Of a stretch of 64,000 nt of DNA, positions 45,204 through 56,952 are shown piece by piece (positions within the stretch are counted from its first letter, which is position 1; each line of letters begins with the position of its first letter). The notes beneath the pieces are model-generated. The model was given only the letters and a program-made list of their open reading frames with translations. It was not told where the DNA came from and searched no databases. The position numbers and the translations under genes are program-made. The stretch spans positions 806,001-870,000 of the forward strand of contig NC_079878.1 in NCBI RefSeq assembly GCF_029227915.1, read 5' to 3'. The DNA is from Hydractinia symbiolongicarpus (taxonomy: Eukaryota; Cnidaria; Hydrozoa; Anthoathecata; Hydractiniidae).

Positions 45204-46808
45204 ATAAAGTCGTTTCTTGTTCTTATTTTGTTTTTTATTGAAGCAGAACATGCTATGAAACAAGATAGATATGGCTATAAGATTGATATCAAAGAAAAGT
45301 GTGGAAATTTAAGCAAAAAGAATCTTCAAAAGTATAACTAGCCACTTACACGACTAATTAAACTGTATGTACTGTATAATTATCCTGTATCGTCTAACTA
45401 TTTAAGACAGGCTAAATATCAGTTCTCCCTGACTGGATAATGGAGACCTGTTAAACTGTTTTTAACACCATAGCTATAGCAAGCTAAGTAACTGCAACCA
45501 TCTGAATCCAAAAATTAGGGCGACAACAATTTTAATTTAATTTTAGTTGTTGTGATGTAATATGATGGCGCTACGACAGCAAAAAATTAATATCGCTGAA
45601 ATGAAGTAGGACAGCAATTTTTAGGAGACTATAAATATTCCTTCTAAGCAAGTTTTCTAGCAACTCGTTTTAAGTCTTGAATTATTATTGAATTATAATA
45701 TTTCTTTAGTTTTTTGTCTTAGAACATTTAATTTATTTTAACTTCTGAAGAAGCCAGGTGTTCCATTGTAATTTTAAATATTTAACAAGAAGTTAATAAT
45801 AAAAGAAGTTTAACTCCCAAACTGGCCCAAATTATTTCTGAACTTACTAGAATTATTCTCTAAATGCAAAATAGTGCTTTCAGTCGTCCATAGACGAGTT
45901 TCATTGTGACACTCAGACATCTTTTGGCATCTACAGGCATCTTTTGATCTTGAAATAAAAATATAGTTTGCATGTAGTTTAGATTTAGAACATATATTTA
46001 TAGGTAAAAAGATGCTATTAGCCACAGTACAAAAGTTTTTAACCGTAATTTGACTTTCTTCACTTCACTTCATTAAGGTCTCCATTTTTTTGCCTGCCAA
46101 TTTTTCCTAATTTTTCTGCGCATGTGGAAGAATTCTGTGAACTTAAACATTGAAACTCGTTCAAACTTTCAAAGTATAAATATTACAGAGTTTAAATGAA
46201 TCCTTTTTGAGAACACTACAACAACAAACTTTCTGCCATTATGTTTTTTGGATTTAAATAAATCATGGTTCAAGTTCAGCTAATTTTCATATTTAAAGCT
46301 TAGATCATACAATGGCACAATTTTGCCACTTTTTACAAAAACATTAGTATTTTACCTTGCTCTTCGTGTTGCATTGCCCTGTTTTGACTTATTTTAGAGA
46401 TTAAATATGCTGGATTAAATATGAAAAAAAATTAAATCCTAAATACCCACGAATCACAGATTGCGTGGAACAATGGGACTTTAAGTGGTTCAATTTTGCC
46501 AGTGTATAGGTACAATTTCCAGCTAGATTTTTACTGTGAAAAAGAAGCAAGATATTCTGGGTAATCAATGTGACTCAGCTTAAAGGGAACCTAAGGTAAA
46601 AAATGTTTGACTTATATTATATATAGAGCTAAAAATGTTGGTTAACAAGTCTTTTTAAATTTTTTGATAAGCTCTTTTCGTTCTGAAGATATTCACATTT
46701 AAAGAATTGTGGATTTAATTATGCTGCATAAACTATGATGTCATATTTAAGTAATAGCAAATTTTGATATTTTCTGTCATCAGTAATATTAGACCTTTTA
46801 AGGGATCA

Positions 46809-47042
46809 ATGCATAGATACTATAAAGGTGAATTGATTAACATAATTTTTTTTGCAAGTTTGCTCATCCCAGTCTATTTGGTTGTTAACAAGAGAACATA
46901 ACTAAATTGCTGTAGAATTGCTATAATGAAACTTCCATGAATAAACCCTTTTTAAAATCATTTATACTTTATTAATGCATAGATACTATAAAGGTGAATT
47001 GATTGACATATTTTTTTTCGCAAGTTTGCTCATCCCAGTCTA
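46809..47042 (+). repeat. Two direct 67-bp copies, 166 bp apart
   Basis: Both copies run from ATGCATAGATACTATAAAGG through GCAAGTTTGCTCATCCCAGT. They differ at a few positions and by a small T-run indel. This is a local duplication, with no ORF. Confidence 0.85.
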
Positions 47043-49828
47043 AGGAGAAGGAGAGTATGATGATATGGTCTATAGAATAAAACTACCACCCCATACACTA
47101 CCCAAAAGACATGTATTTGCAATTATATAACCCTGTTTTTGTCAGTTATGTGTAGGACTTTTGGGATGCAAGGCTTGATGTCCTCAGCCTTTCTAAATCA
47201 AATTTTTTCGAAACTTTATTGTACTGTTTGCGTCAGTGTTTACCCATTTCACTCGACAAAAAAAATTCTATTTAGGGAATTAAGCAAAATACTCAGGAAC
47301 CACTTTATGTTCTGTATTAATTCTTGCATGTAAGAAATACTTTCTATCACTTTTCTATCTATACTTTCTATATATTTACAATAGTTTTAAGGCAATTGAA
47401 GGATTTTATAAAATAGCAAAATTTTTTACAATGTGAACTTGTTTTTTTACAAATCACCTCCATATTCACCTTCGCATTTGATGTGTGATAACGTGACTTA
47501 CAGTGCCGATCGTGAGTAAAGCTACACATTTTCGAGAGTAAGAGTACAAAAATTAAACAGTGAGAGTGCAAGTAATTCACTCCTGAGTACAACGCAAGTA
47601 CAACTAAAATGATATTACTCGCATTTTTGTTAATCATACTCTCAATGATTAATTATATTTTTACTCACGAGTTTACTCACGTAAGTACAGTTTTTAAAGT
47701 CAAAGTAATACGTGCGTGAACACATTTAATTTTTTTGCGAGAGATATTAAATTGTAAACTTTACAAAAATTAGTTAAAAAAATTAAACTTTTTGCGAGAG
47801 ATAATAAATTGTATATAAACTTTAAAAAAATTAAGTTGAAAAAATAAAACTTTAATTTTAAATAGTGAAAAAGGCTGTTGTTTAGAAAGTAAAACAAATT
47901 TATTGTGGCATAAAAAAACTGAGAGAGAGTAAGAGATTACATGTTTTTTTTAAAAATTTTAAAATAAAAATTTTAAAATAAAAATTTTGTTAAAATGAAA
48001 GTATATATACAAATAACTTTTACCGTTCAGTTTGAATGTTCAGTTTTATTATATAAAGTATTTTTTTTACAAACCAGATGCCTTTCCGTTTCTTTCGATG
48101 ACTTTCGGAATTACCTTGCTTAAGTGTGAAATATACTTTCGGCAATTTTCTGGCGTCACAGCCAACCATATTTCTGTTCTGCTGTTAATAAATCGTTAAG
48201 AAAAACACTTCTGTCACAGTGGGGTCAGAGATGAATAAGAATCAGAAATCCAGATTGATTGTAGCCTTGTAACACAATTGATATTGATATGTTCAAACTG
48301 AAATAAAAAAAATGAACAATGACTATATGGTTAAGGAAATAACATAACAAAATATCTATATGATAGTATAACAAGACTAAGTAAGTATCGTTGAATACTA
48401 ATAATGATTTAAGTTGAGCCACATGAAAAACAAAAGAAAAAAAAAGGGCACATGCAAAAGGAAACAAAACTCACCAGATAGCCTGAGATAGAATGCTGTG
48501 AAGCAGGCAGCAATGTACGGTGAGGATTGTACGTGTAAGCAAAAAGTAAAAAATTTTTGAATTTGAATTTGATTTGAGATGTTGACTCCTTAAAGGTCTT
48601 TGTTCAGCTTGAAGTGAAGTTGTTGTTGAATGTCGACAAAGTTGAGCTGCATCGTCTTGCATACATTAAGAACTAAAATTTTCGGCGGAAAAAGTTTGGC
48701 ACAATTTTTTATTTCAGCAGAAAAATTTTCGGACAAGATTTATAAAGTCAAAAAATGTATGGGTAAGTCTTTTAAACGAATTTTAACCAAATTTCAAAAG
48801 TAATTATTACGGAAAATAACACATAAAGAAGGCTAGAAGCATTTATAGTGTACATGTATTAAATCAAGATTGACAAAGGTTCTCTTCAGGATCCAATTTT
48901 ATAGATAGAGCCTCAGCCAAATGTGAAAAAAACAAAAAAATAAGTTATAAAGCCTCAGCTTTTATTAATTTTCTGAATAACCCATATTAAATTTCTATGC
49001 ACTGGTCCTTTTAAAAAAAAATTAAAATAATCAAGATTTTCGTACAAAAAAAAACCTGAAGGTTTTTCCGTCCAAAATTTTCGTTTCTAGGTAAGGCATG
49101 TTTAACTCACACAAATCTTGTTGATATAGATAGATGAGGTGTTTTTGTGACTGACCTCGCTTTTGTGCTGTTTTCCTGCAAGTCAGCACTCTCATAACCA
49201 ACAAACTAGGGATCCTGTAATTTAGGGATTTTTGTTTACTGTGATTAAGGTGGTATGGTCTGCTATAATATATGCAATTGTTTCAGTAGTTAAAAAGTTT
49301 GCTTTAAATGATATGAAATAAACAGAAAAAGATCTCGGATTAAGAAGCTCATGTGCAGACAAGAGCGAAAACCTGAATACCCCTGGTTGAGGGAATTTGA
49401 TGCCTGCATCAAGGGACCTTGTTTTTAGAAAACTGGGGGAAATCACTCACTGAAATAATCTAGCTCCAAAAAGAAAAATACTTGTCTAACCACTAGGTTG
49501 TTTGGAGCGGTAGTAAATAACCACAGTGTAACAATTGTGTAGTCCACGATTAATAAAAAAATATGCATCGTGGACTTTCGTGGTTCGTGTGCAGCGTGAG
49601 AAAAACACAAACCACAATGTTAACAAACCTTTTGAAAGTACTATAGATCAAGCAAGTGAGTAAGCTTCATTAAAAAATTGTGTTACTAGGCATGCAAATG
49701 CAATTCTGTAAAACTGCTAGTGTGCCTTATTATGTTATTATCTAAACAAATTAGTATAGCAACTCCACACGGTACATAACCAGGATGGCCACGCCACCTC
49801 AAAATTCAAATTCAATTTTTAACTATAA

Positions 49829-49900
49829 ATATATAAACTATATTCACGAATCGTCTTAATTTTAATATATAAACTATATTCACGAATCGTCTTAATTTTA
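49829..49900 (+). repeat. Perfect 36-bp tandem duplication
   Basis: The unit ATATATAAACTATATTCACG, followed by AATCGTCTTAATTTTA, occurs twice with no change. It is a recent tandem duplication in gene-free DNA. Confidence 0.9.
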
Positions 49901-51897
49901 ATTTTGCTATTTTTTGCTTGTTTTATTTTTAAAATGCTCCATGTATATAGCAATAATTATTTTGGAAAAAATATGAAAACATTCTCAAACCTTTTTTTAT
50001 TGAAACACTATATCTTCTCAAATAAGATGGAAGATTTTCATCAAAAACCCTCAAATCTCAAATTTGACCATAACAAGAATGCCAACCATGTGGCTTTGAC
50101 TATACATCATCCCATAACTCGGCTACTTAGCAAAAATGCCAGGGAATGGGGCAAGCATTTGCACAGGGTTGAGCAAAAAGAAAAACTAATCAGTTAAAAC
50201 ATCCAAGTCACTTTATTCAGGTTTCAATTCTGTGATATGTTTATTCCACTGTGAGACCCACTGGATATTTTTCTAAGTTTTTTTAAAAAATTAAATTTGT
50301 TGCTTGCCAACTTATCTCAGATGTAACTATTAGCTATTTCAAACATTGAAGTGTTATCTGTTCCTGTATTGGTTACATATAAGCCTCACAACCTACACAG
50401 TAACCTTTGGTTTTCTTTTCTTTGTGTTATTTCTGTGTATTATTTTTAGTTGTGTTTTTGATGTATATGTGATGTCCTTAATTTATTTATTTTTCAAATT
50501 GTGTTTGATGTAAATTTTTGTTACATGTCATTTAACTTCATTAGTCCATGTTGTTTATGAAGTTATATTTATAGTCTATTGTGTTATATTTCCATCATGG
50601 AAGTTAATGTGTTGTATGTATTTCCTCAGGATATATAGGTATTGTGTTGTATTAGTTTATTTGTTATAATTTTAATTGTTTTTTGTAATATGTTTTTGTG
50701 TATGTGTTAGTCCTTGGTGAAGTAATGTGATTTGTGGAAGTGGAATATGGACTGTGTTTGAGTAAGATTTCATTTATTTGTTATGCTTCATCTTTTCTTG
50801 TTTATTTTTATATTTAGCTTATAGTTTTATATTATTTGTTTTCGCGTCGTCAATTACCCCTATACAATTTCAGTTTTTTGTTTCTGCTGTTACATTTTCG
50901 AAAATCACACATGATAAAATAAGCAATCTTATATTTGCTGAAAATTTAGCAATTATATTGTTATTTAAGGTAACTGTGAAGAGTTTTAAACCACAGGTAA
51001 TGTAATTATTTCTCATAAATAATTAATGTTAAAATTGTTTATTACTGTTGTCTATTTTTTGTGAAAGTTTTGATTGTTGTTTTATGGCTTTTTAATGAAA
51101 TTGATTTTTTAAGTGAATTCTTCCATGGCTTTTAAAAATTAGTTTCTAAATAATTACTTTTTGTATAAGAACAGGTTGATGACATCATGTGTCACGTATT
51201 GTGTATTTTAATATACTTTTTGCATGTAAAGCAACAGGACCAGCAAAGCTAATAGCTTGCTAAAACCTTTTATATGTGGGTTCTTAAGCATAGTTTATAC
51301 AAATTAATTATACATAAGGGAGAGCCTAAAAAACAAAAACAAAGCACGTTTAGCTTCCTTCTGACAGGGTTCCTCTGTTGTGGGACTGATGGGGGCAATG
51401 CTACCAACTAATGTGGCTTTGAATCTTATATAATAATACGAAAATTCAGTGTGTTTGTGAGGGCAATGGTGACATGCACTTTTTTCATTACAAATAAAAT
51501 GAGGAACTATATCTTAATTGCTAAACAGCATTTTGACGTCACATCGCAATGTCGATAAATTAGATTGGTGTCAATAGCATTTTTAAAATAAATTCATTAG
51601 ACTGCACTTTTAAGTTTAAGTCAAATAACTTGGAAGCGAGTTAAGATAACTGACATTTTCTTCTTGGGTAACTAGGAACCACCTGGGACAAATTTCCTAA
51701 AGCTGGGTGAACTCACCTGTTTCGGAAGAGACAGATTGATGATGTCATCAAAAATAACTATTTGTCAAATGCAAAAACTATTCCATTGTTTTTCTGCCCT
51801 ATTGGATTTTTTACTTATCGACTAGTTACTAATAATTAAATTCCTAATATTTATTTTTTAGGCTTTAAGTTTCAAAATTAGTGACTGATGTTTCAAC

Positions 51898-52932
51898 ATG
51901 GGTGCAGTAAAAATTAAAAGACTTCTCATTATCGGCATTGTATTTGTAATTATCACTTTCTATTTATTTTCGACGCAGTTTAACGCAAAGAAAGTTGAGC
52001 TTGTTAAAGGAAGTTTTATGCAAGTGAATCTCAATATTATAACTAATACAATCTCGAATTGGTTAGGCGAACGTGTCTTAGGCATTTCATATGAAAAACG
52101 GTTCTGCAAGCATGTGACAAAATGGAACAGTAGTAGTAAATATCCGCCAGTAAAGATTGTCGCACAACAGTTGAATATTCATGATGGTGATAGCATTTTT
52201 ATTAATGGCCTTCATTGCGGCGAGTGGGCTGTTGCGTTGAAAGGTACCTTTCCAAATATTAAACTGTATGGAGTCGACAAAGACCCTGATTCTATTGAAT
52301 ATGTACGTAAACTTGTTAATGGAACGTTTGAGATTTCTGAACCATTTGAACTGCATAAATCGAGTTTTACGGTTTCATTTGATCATGGTATTGTGGATGG
52401 AATTATTTCAGTTTATTCACCAGATCTGCAATGCAAAACAGTTAAACAAATGATTCCCATGTTAAAGGCGGGAGGCTCTATGTACATTGGTAAAAATTTT
52501 GAACAGTGTGAGGAAAAAGCAGTGGAAAGCCAGCTGCAAACATATTTGCATATTCAGGTTCTGTCAGATTGTTATTGGAGCAAGAAATGCTTGCATGGAC
52601 GACCCGATCTTGTTGAGATTTTGTATTCTGAAGAAAGTCGCATGCTGGATGATGAAGTGAAGTCCGAAACTCCACTCGATCATAAAAAAGAAGAACTTTT
52701 AAACGAAATCTCTAGATGTGCAACGTCCATATTTATTTACAAACATATAGTTATATCACCAGATAAGAAATCTAATTTATTGCCAGCTTCAAAGTACGTT
52801 AGTCATAAACATGATCATAAATGTACACACTCTGAGACTGTGAATTCTACTAATTTAAATAAATTAATTGATAGAGAAGGTATTAAGAAAGCTGTTATGG
52901 ACATGAAAATTAAAGGGCTGGACATGCATTAA
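51898..52932 (+). CDS. Membrane-anchored methyltransferase-like protein, 344 residues
   Basis: An intact single-exon ORF. Residues 8-25 (RLLIIGIVFVIITFYLFS) form a signal anchor after a short basic N terminus, so a type II Golgi or ER protein with a lumenal domain is likely. Residues 84-200 have the layout of a class I SAM-dependent methyltransferase: DGDSIFINGLHCGEWAVAL where motif I would lie, LYGVDKDPDSIEYVRKL with the acidic residue after strand 2, VDGIISVYSPDLQCK, and MLKAGGSMYIGKN. Motif I lacks the usual GxGxG, so catalytic activity is uncertain. Sequons at N77 and N141 agree with a lumenal location. An acceptor TATTTTTTAG ends at 51861, 36 bases upstream of the ATG; it could end a 5' UTR intron or accept a spliced leader. 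I do not recognise a named orthologue. Confidence 0.8.
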   Translation: MGAVKIKRLLIIGIVFVIITFYLFSTQFNAKKVELVKGSFMQVNLNIITNTISNWLGERVLGISYEKRFCKHVTKWNSSSKYPPVKIVAQQLNIHDGDSIFINGLHCGEWAVALKGTFPNIKLYGVDKDPDSIEYVRKLVNGTFEISEPFELHKSSFTVSFDHGIVDGIISVYSPDLQCKTVKQMIPMLKAGGSMYIGKNFEQCEEKAVESQLQTYLHIQVLSDCYWSKKCLHGRPDLVEILYSEESRMLDDEVKSETPLDHKKEELLNEISRCATSIFIYKHIVISPDKKSNLLPASKYVSHKHDHKCTHSETVNSTNLNKLIDREGIKKAVMDMKIKGLDMH

Positions 52933-53868
52933 ACTTACGTGACTTAAATATAAGAAATTTTTGTATCCAGAAATTATCGCGAAGTTGCAAGCTGACCTTT
53001 TTTAGGCAAAATTAAATATACGCTAAAAAAATTAATTTCATTTCTCTTTTTTTGTTTGTTTGTTGGGTGGTTTGTTTATACTAAATTTCAGGTCACATTT
53101 AATTAATTTACAGGTAAATAGAGTGACTTAAATCAGAAAGTGGGTTCTAACCGCCAAACCGACTTTTTGGATTTTACCTTTCAATCTCTTATTATTTCTA
53201 AACTCTTTTATTTCCCTAGAATTTTCGCGCGATAACAACATGAACGTATTTCGCGCATAATATCCAAGTGACAAGAGGAAGGACTTTAGACAAGGTTATA
53301 AATACCTTTTTGGGAACTGTAGAATTATCCTATTTTTGTTAAATTCGTAAAAAAAGCTTTTAAAACACCTTTTCGTAATCAGTTCTGTTTCTTGAAAAAT
53401 TTATCATTTTGCGACTATTAAATTTTACGTGCATTTAATTCCCCCGCACTAACAAACGTTTTTGCGAACGCTCGAAAAATAATATATGCAAAAGAAAAGT
53501 ATAGTATAGTTGTCCTTTTCCACCAAAAGGTGGGAAGGGTCAAGCTCAGGGTTGAGAATATGGCAATGGGTTAGATCCGACAAGTATGCTCTGATTTCTT
53601 CTATTTATGTGAATATTTGTTATAAAGAAAAACAAATAAGCAAATTTCTAGTAATATTAATAATACGCCCACAAAACGAGTATTCTTGTGGTACTACCTA
53701 AAAAAATTGTTTTGAGTTTTTAATGTTTAATCCTTTTTAGTTTTGTTATAGAAAGAAGTATCTGTATACAAAATTTCAAAATTATTAGTTTTGTTTATTA
53801 TACTTTATAAAGTTGAAAATAAAGTCCAACTTACTGTGGACCATTATTCACAGCAAGTAGTTATTTTG

Positions 53869-53970
53869 TTAACCCAGAGAATCAGGTTACATGCAGAAGT
53901 GTTAACCCGGAGAATCGGGTTACATGCAGAAGTGAAAACCCGGAGAATTGGGGTTATATGCGGAAGTGAT
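53869..53970 (+). repeat. Three 33-34-bp tandem units
   Basis: The unit TTAACCCGGAGAATCGGGTT, followed by ACATGCAGAAGTG, occurs three times; the third is more diverged. Each unit has an internal CCCGGAGAATCGGG near-palindrome. Confidence 0.85.
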
Positions 53971-54369
53971 AAGTCACACAAAATATATAGGGAGCATACG
54001 AAGATGAGGGATAAGAAAAATCCAAAATTTAGTACAAATTATCACAAACGCAAACTTTTTGGGAATAAACTTATTCGTATTTGACACAAATCTTATAGCT
54101 TCTCATTGCATATATCATTAGGGAAACACGTGGGTTATTCAACCTTATGGGGACGACAAACTATTTACGGGTAAATTTTTTGTGGATGTACTAATGTGCT
54201 TATTGTGCGGGATTTATTTTTGCGCAAGATTGCATTTTTCCGAACTTTATTAAATTCGCTGATGTAAGATAAGTATCTTTTAAGAATTACGTATAACTCG
54301 ATAGCTTATGCTTAACAAGAAATCGAAGCACGAAGAAATGAATTTTTTTTTTTGCAGTAGAAATTATAA

Positions 54370-54510
54370 CAGACTAGTCGTTAGCCCGTGGAAAACCCAC
54401 GGGTTCGCCCGTCCTTTTCATATGGCATTGCGTGCTTCTCGCTACCGCGCAGCTAAGCTACCATTTCGCGTGACAGACGGACATACGTATACGAGTATTA
54501 TAATGTAGAT
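54370..54510 (+). repeat. Dispersed repeat with CCCGTGGAAAACCCACGGG hairpin
   Basis: The block ACTAGTCGTTAGCCCGTGG runs on through CACGGGTTCGCCCGTCC to GACAGACGGACATACG and ends TATTATAATGTAG. Such a hairpin-plus-tail block resembles 3' ends of retroelement families, but I cannot name the family. Confidence 0.4.
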
Positions 54511-56692
54511 ACAATTAATTTTTGCGGATAACCGATTTTTAAAGTTCTTGTAGAACTTATTTTGCAGATTTCAGATATAAGATTTAACAGCTAGGATTTC
54601 AGGAAAATTCTCTGCTAAAAACTAGAGATAGATTTAACCTTTTTTTTGGATCTCTTAGATTCACATTTTCACCCTTGGTCAAAGATTTTCATGCTAAATC
54701 TTTTAATTTTTCTTACGACCTGTTCAGGTTTAGCTTAAGCAAAACTGTGTTTAACACCATTTAAAATTCTGAGTCTTTCAAGAATAGTCTCGTTTTCAAA
54801 ATAATTATTTTCTTTAAATCTAAATAAAATTCAATCAGAATATTATATTGCTCTGAAAACTTCATTTTTTGTCATGATAATTTAATATTCTATCCGAATA
54901 TCCTTATTTGAAGAGCACAGAACCATTATAAAATTTTGGATGACGTCATAGTTATTATAATTTATGAAATTCGGGAAAGATGTAATAGCTCGAAAAATCA
55001 ATATTTGATGGGAAAAGGTCTAAAAAGTTTGGACCGGAACAGATTGTGTCACAGAAATTTTTTGTTCACGACTTCACAGGCTTCCTCATTTTTTATGTAA
55101 ACGATAGTTGTGGTAAAAGTGGGGATACTACGATTTCTTTACATGACCAGCAAGGAGCAAGACATTTCGTTTAGCCCCGCTGCAAACATCCAAAAACTCC
55201 TGGGAACGAGGTTGACTTCTTTATTTGTATGGATGAACTACGCTTAGTTTATTACTTCTATCCATTCTTGTTACTTTGGATTACTTATTCATTCCTTTCA
55301 TTCACGTTATTTCGCACTATCTTTCTAAATATTTTTTTAACAAAAGATCCAGCAGTTTGAGTACTAAATACATATTTTCTATAAAAACTTAAAAAAAAAT
55401 ACAAAAAAATGTACTATTAAATTGTGCAAATTATAACTAAATTATATTATTTGTGAAAAAATCAATATATACATATATAATTACATCTAAAAGCAATCAA
55501 AATCTGGCAAAATAAAAGCCCTTTAAAATATTTTACATTCCGACTGCTTTTTTTACTAATAAATTTAAAAAACTTTACATTCGTGACGTGGAAATCCTCC
55601 TGCATTATTTGTACTAATTTTTGTGCGATGGCAAAAAAAAATCTAAAAAAGGCAAAAAATTAGCAAGCATCTAATTAGACAGTTATTTTGTTTGTCTGTT
55701 CAAAATGGTTGATTATATCCCTGTGATCATTTGGCCGTTTTTTAGAAACCAGGGTAATTATTAAATTAAAAAAACCGCGCTTAAATTGTACCTATAATCA
55801 TGGTATTAACCCCGTCCAAGTAAATTCTATTACTTCATGAAAACAAGAGAACAGAATCCATAAAAAAGCGATGTAGAAAATATGTGGACGGAAGATTCCC
55901 TGTGGAATCCACCACGGGCTCACAACTTTTTTCAATAAAAATATAATTTCTATGAACAACGTTGATTAGCCGTGCACGGAGGTGCGGCTAGGTTTTGTAC
56001 CTAAACAGAATTAAAAAATATTTAAACTGATACATAAATATAATCTAAAATACAAATTAATAAAAGTTAAATTATAACCGTATAAAATAATTGCAAACTA
56101 TAAACTGCTGACCATTTAAAATATGATAATTTTTAAAAACTAAGTTAGGCTAACTCATTACGCCATACATAAAACCTTAGTACAGATTCGCGCTGGCAAT
56201 TATTGGCCGTGTAGCGAAAAAAAAAGAAGTAAAAAGTCTGAACCGCGCTCAACAAGAAACTCTTCACACGCGTTTTTATCTTTGATTTTATTAATTTAAC
56301 GAAAATGATTATATCTTCAAAGGTTGGTACAAAACCTATACAAAGTGTTAAAAATTCCAATTAAAAAATATTGTGCTATATTCCAGTGTAGATACATGTT
56401 AATTAAGGCGAAATAAAGTATGCCTCATCGTGCTGCCAGAGGATAATATAATATTCTCTAACTACCCTAATATTATTTACTAAAATTTCGTGATTTCTGG
56501 GCTTGTATTATGGATGTTTTTCACAATCTTACTAATAATATTAAATTAAAACTATCATGATTTCAATTATTATTATTTTTAATTATTATTACTATTTTAG
56601 ACCCTTTTTTCAGTTATTTTTAACGCCAATAAAGGTGAGTGTATTAAACCTATAAACAGTCAAGCTTAGCAAGAATAAATTGAAAAAAGGTT

Positions 56693-56698
56693 TTTATT
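56693..56698 (-). terminator. Candidate poly(A) signal of the ARHGEF10-like gene
   Basis: TTTATT on the plus strand is AATAAA on the minus strand, about 255 bases after the stop codon. The motif is common in AT-rich DNA, so support is modest. Confidence 0.4.
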
Positions 56699-56952
56699 GC
56701 CACTTTATAAGGCCTTTCGTAGAAAAATTCTGATAATTTTAAGGATAAATGGAGGCCTTTTAAGAATGATTGCAAGCAGGAACATCTGCAGCTTGTTCAA
56801 CGCCAGAACTACAAAAAGGAAAAACATCGTTTTTTAATATTTCTATCAATTTTATCGGGCATATTAATATATTAACATTCTCCAACATTGAGAACCATAA
56901 AGGAGCTTATTTAAAAGCTTAATTAAAGTGCGTTGAACAAAAACTGCACATG

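Larger units (their letters stand above)
45204..51857. other. Long gene-free stretch
   Basis: No protein-like frame chains here. I see a direct duplication (46809-46876 and 46975-47042), a 36-bp tandem pair (49829-49900), a block rich in GAGTAA/ACTCAC motifs (about 47480-47690), a small hairpin near 49540-49580, and a strongly T/G-rich, C-poor block at about 50240-51130. The last block may be part of the 5' region of the methyltransferase-like gene. Confidence 0.4.
52933..56692. other. Gene-free spacer between convergent genes
   Basis: This stretch lies between the 3' ends of the methyltransferase-like gene (plus) and the ARHGEF10-like gene (minus). It holds a three-unit 33-bp repeat at 53869-53970, a dispersed-repeat-like block with CCCGTGGAAAACCCACGGG at about 54380-54510, and AT-rich DNA. 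The 97-codon frame at 53791 is produced by the repeat. Confidence 0.45.

Noticed and set aside
53791-54084. 97-codon ORF with TRRIGLHAEV repeats
   Set aside because: It is a translation of the 33-bp tandem DNA repeat, not a conserved protein.
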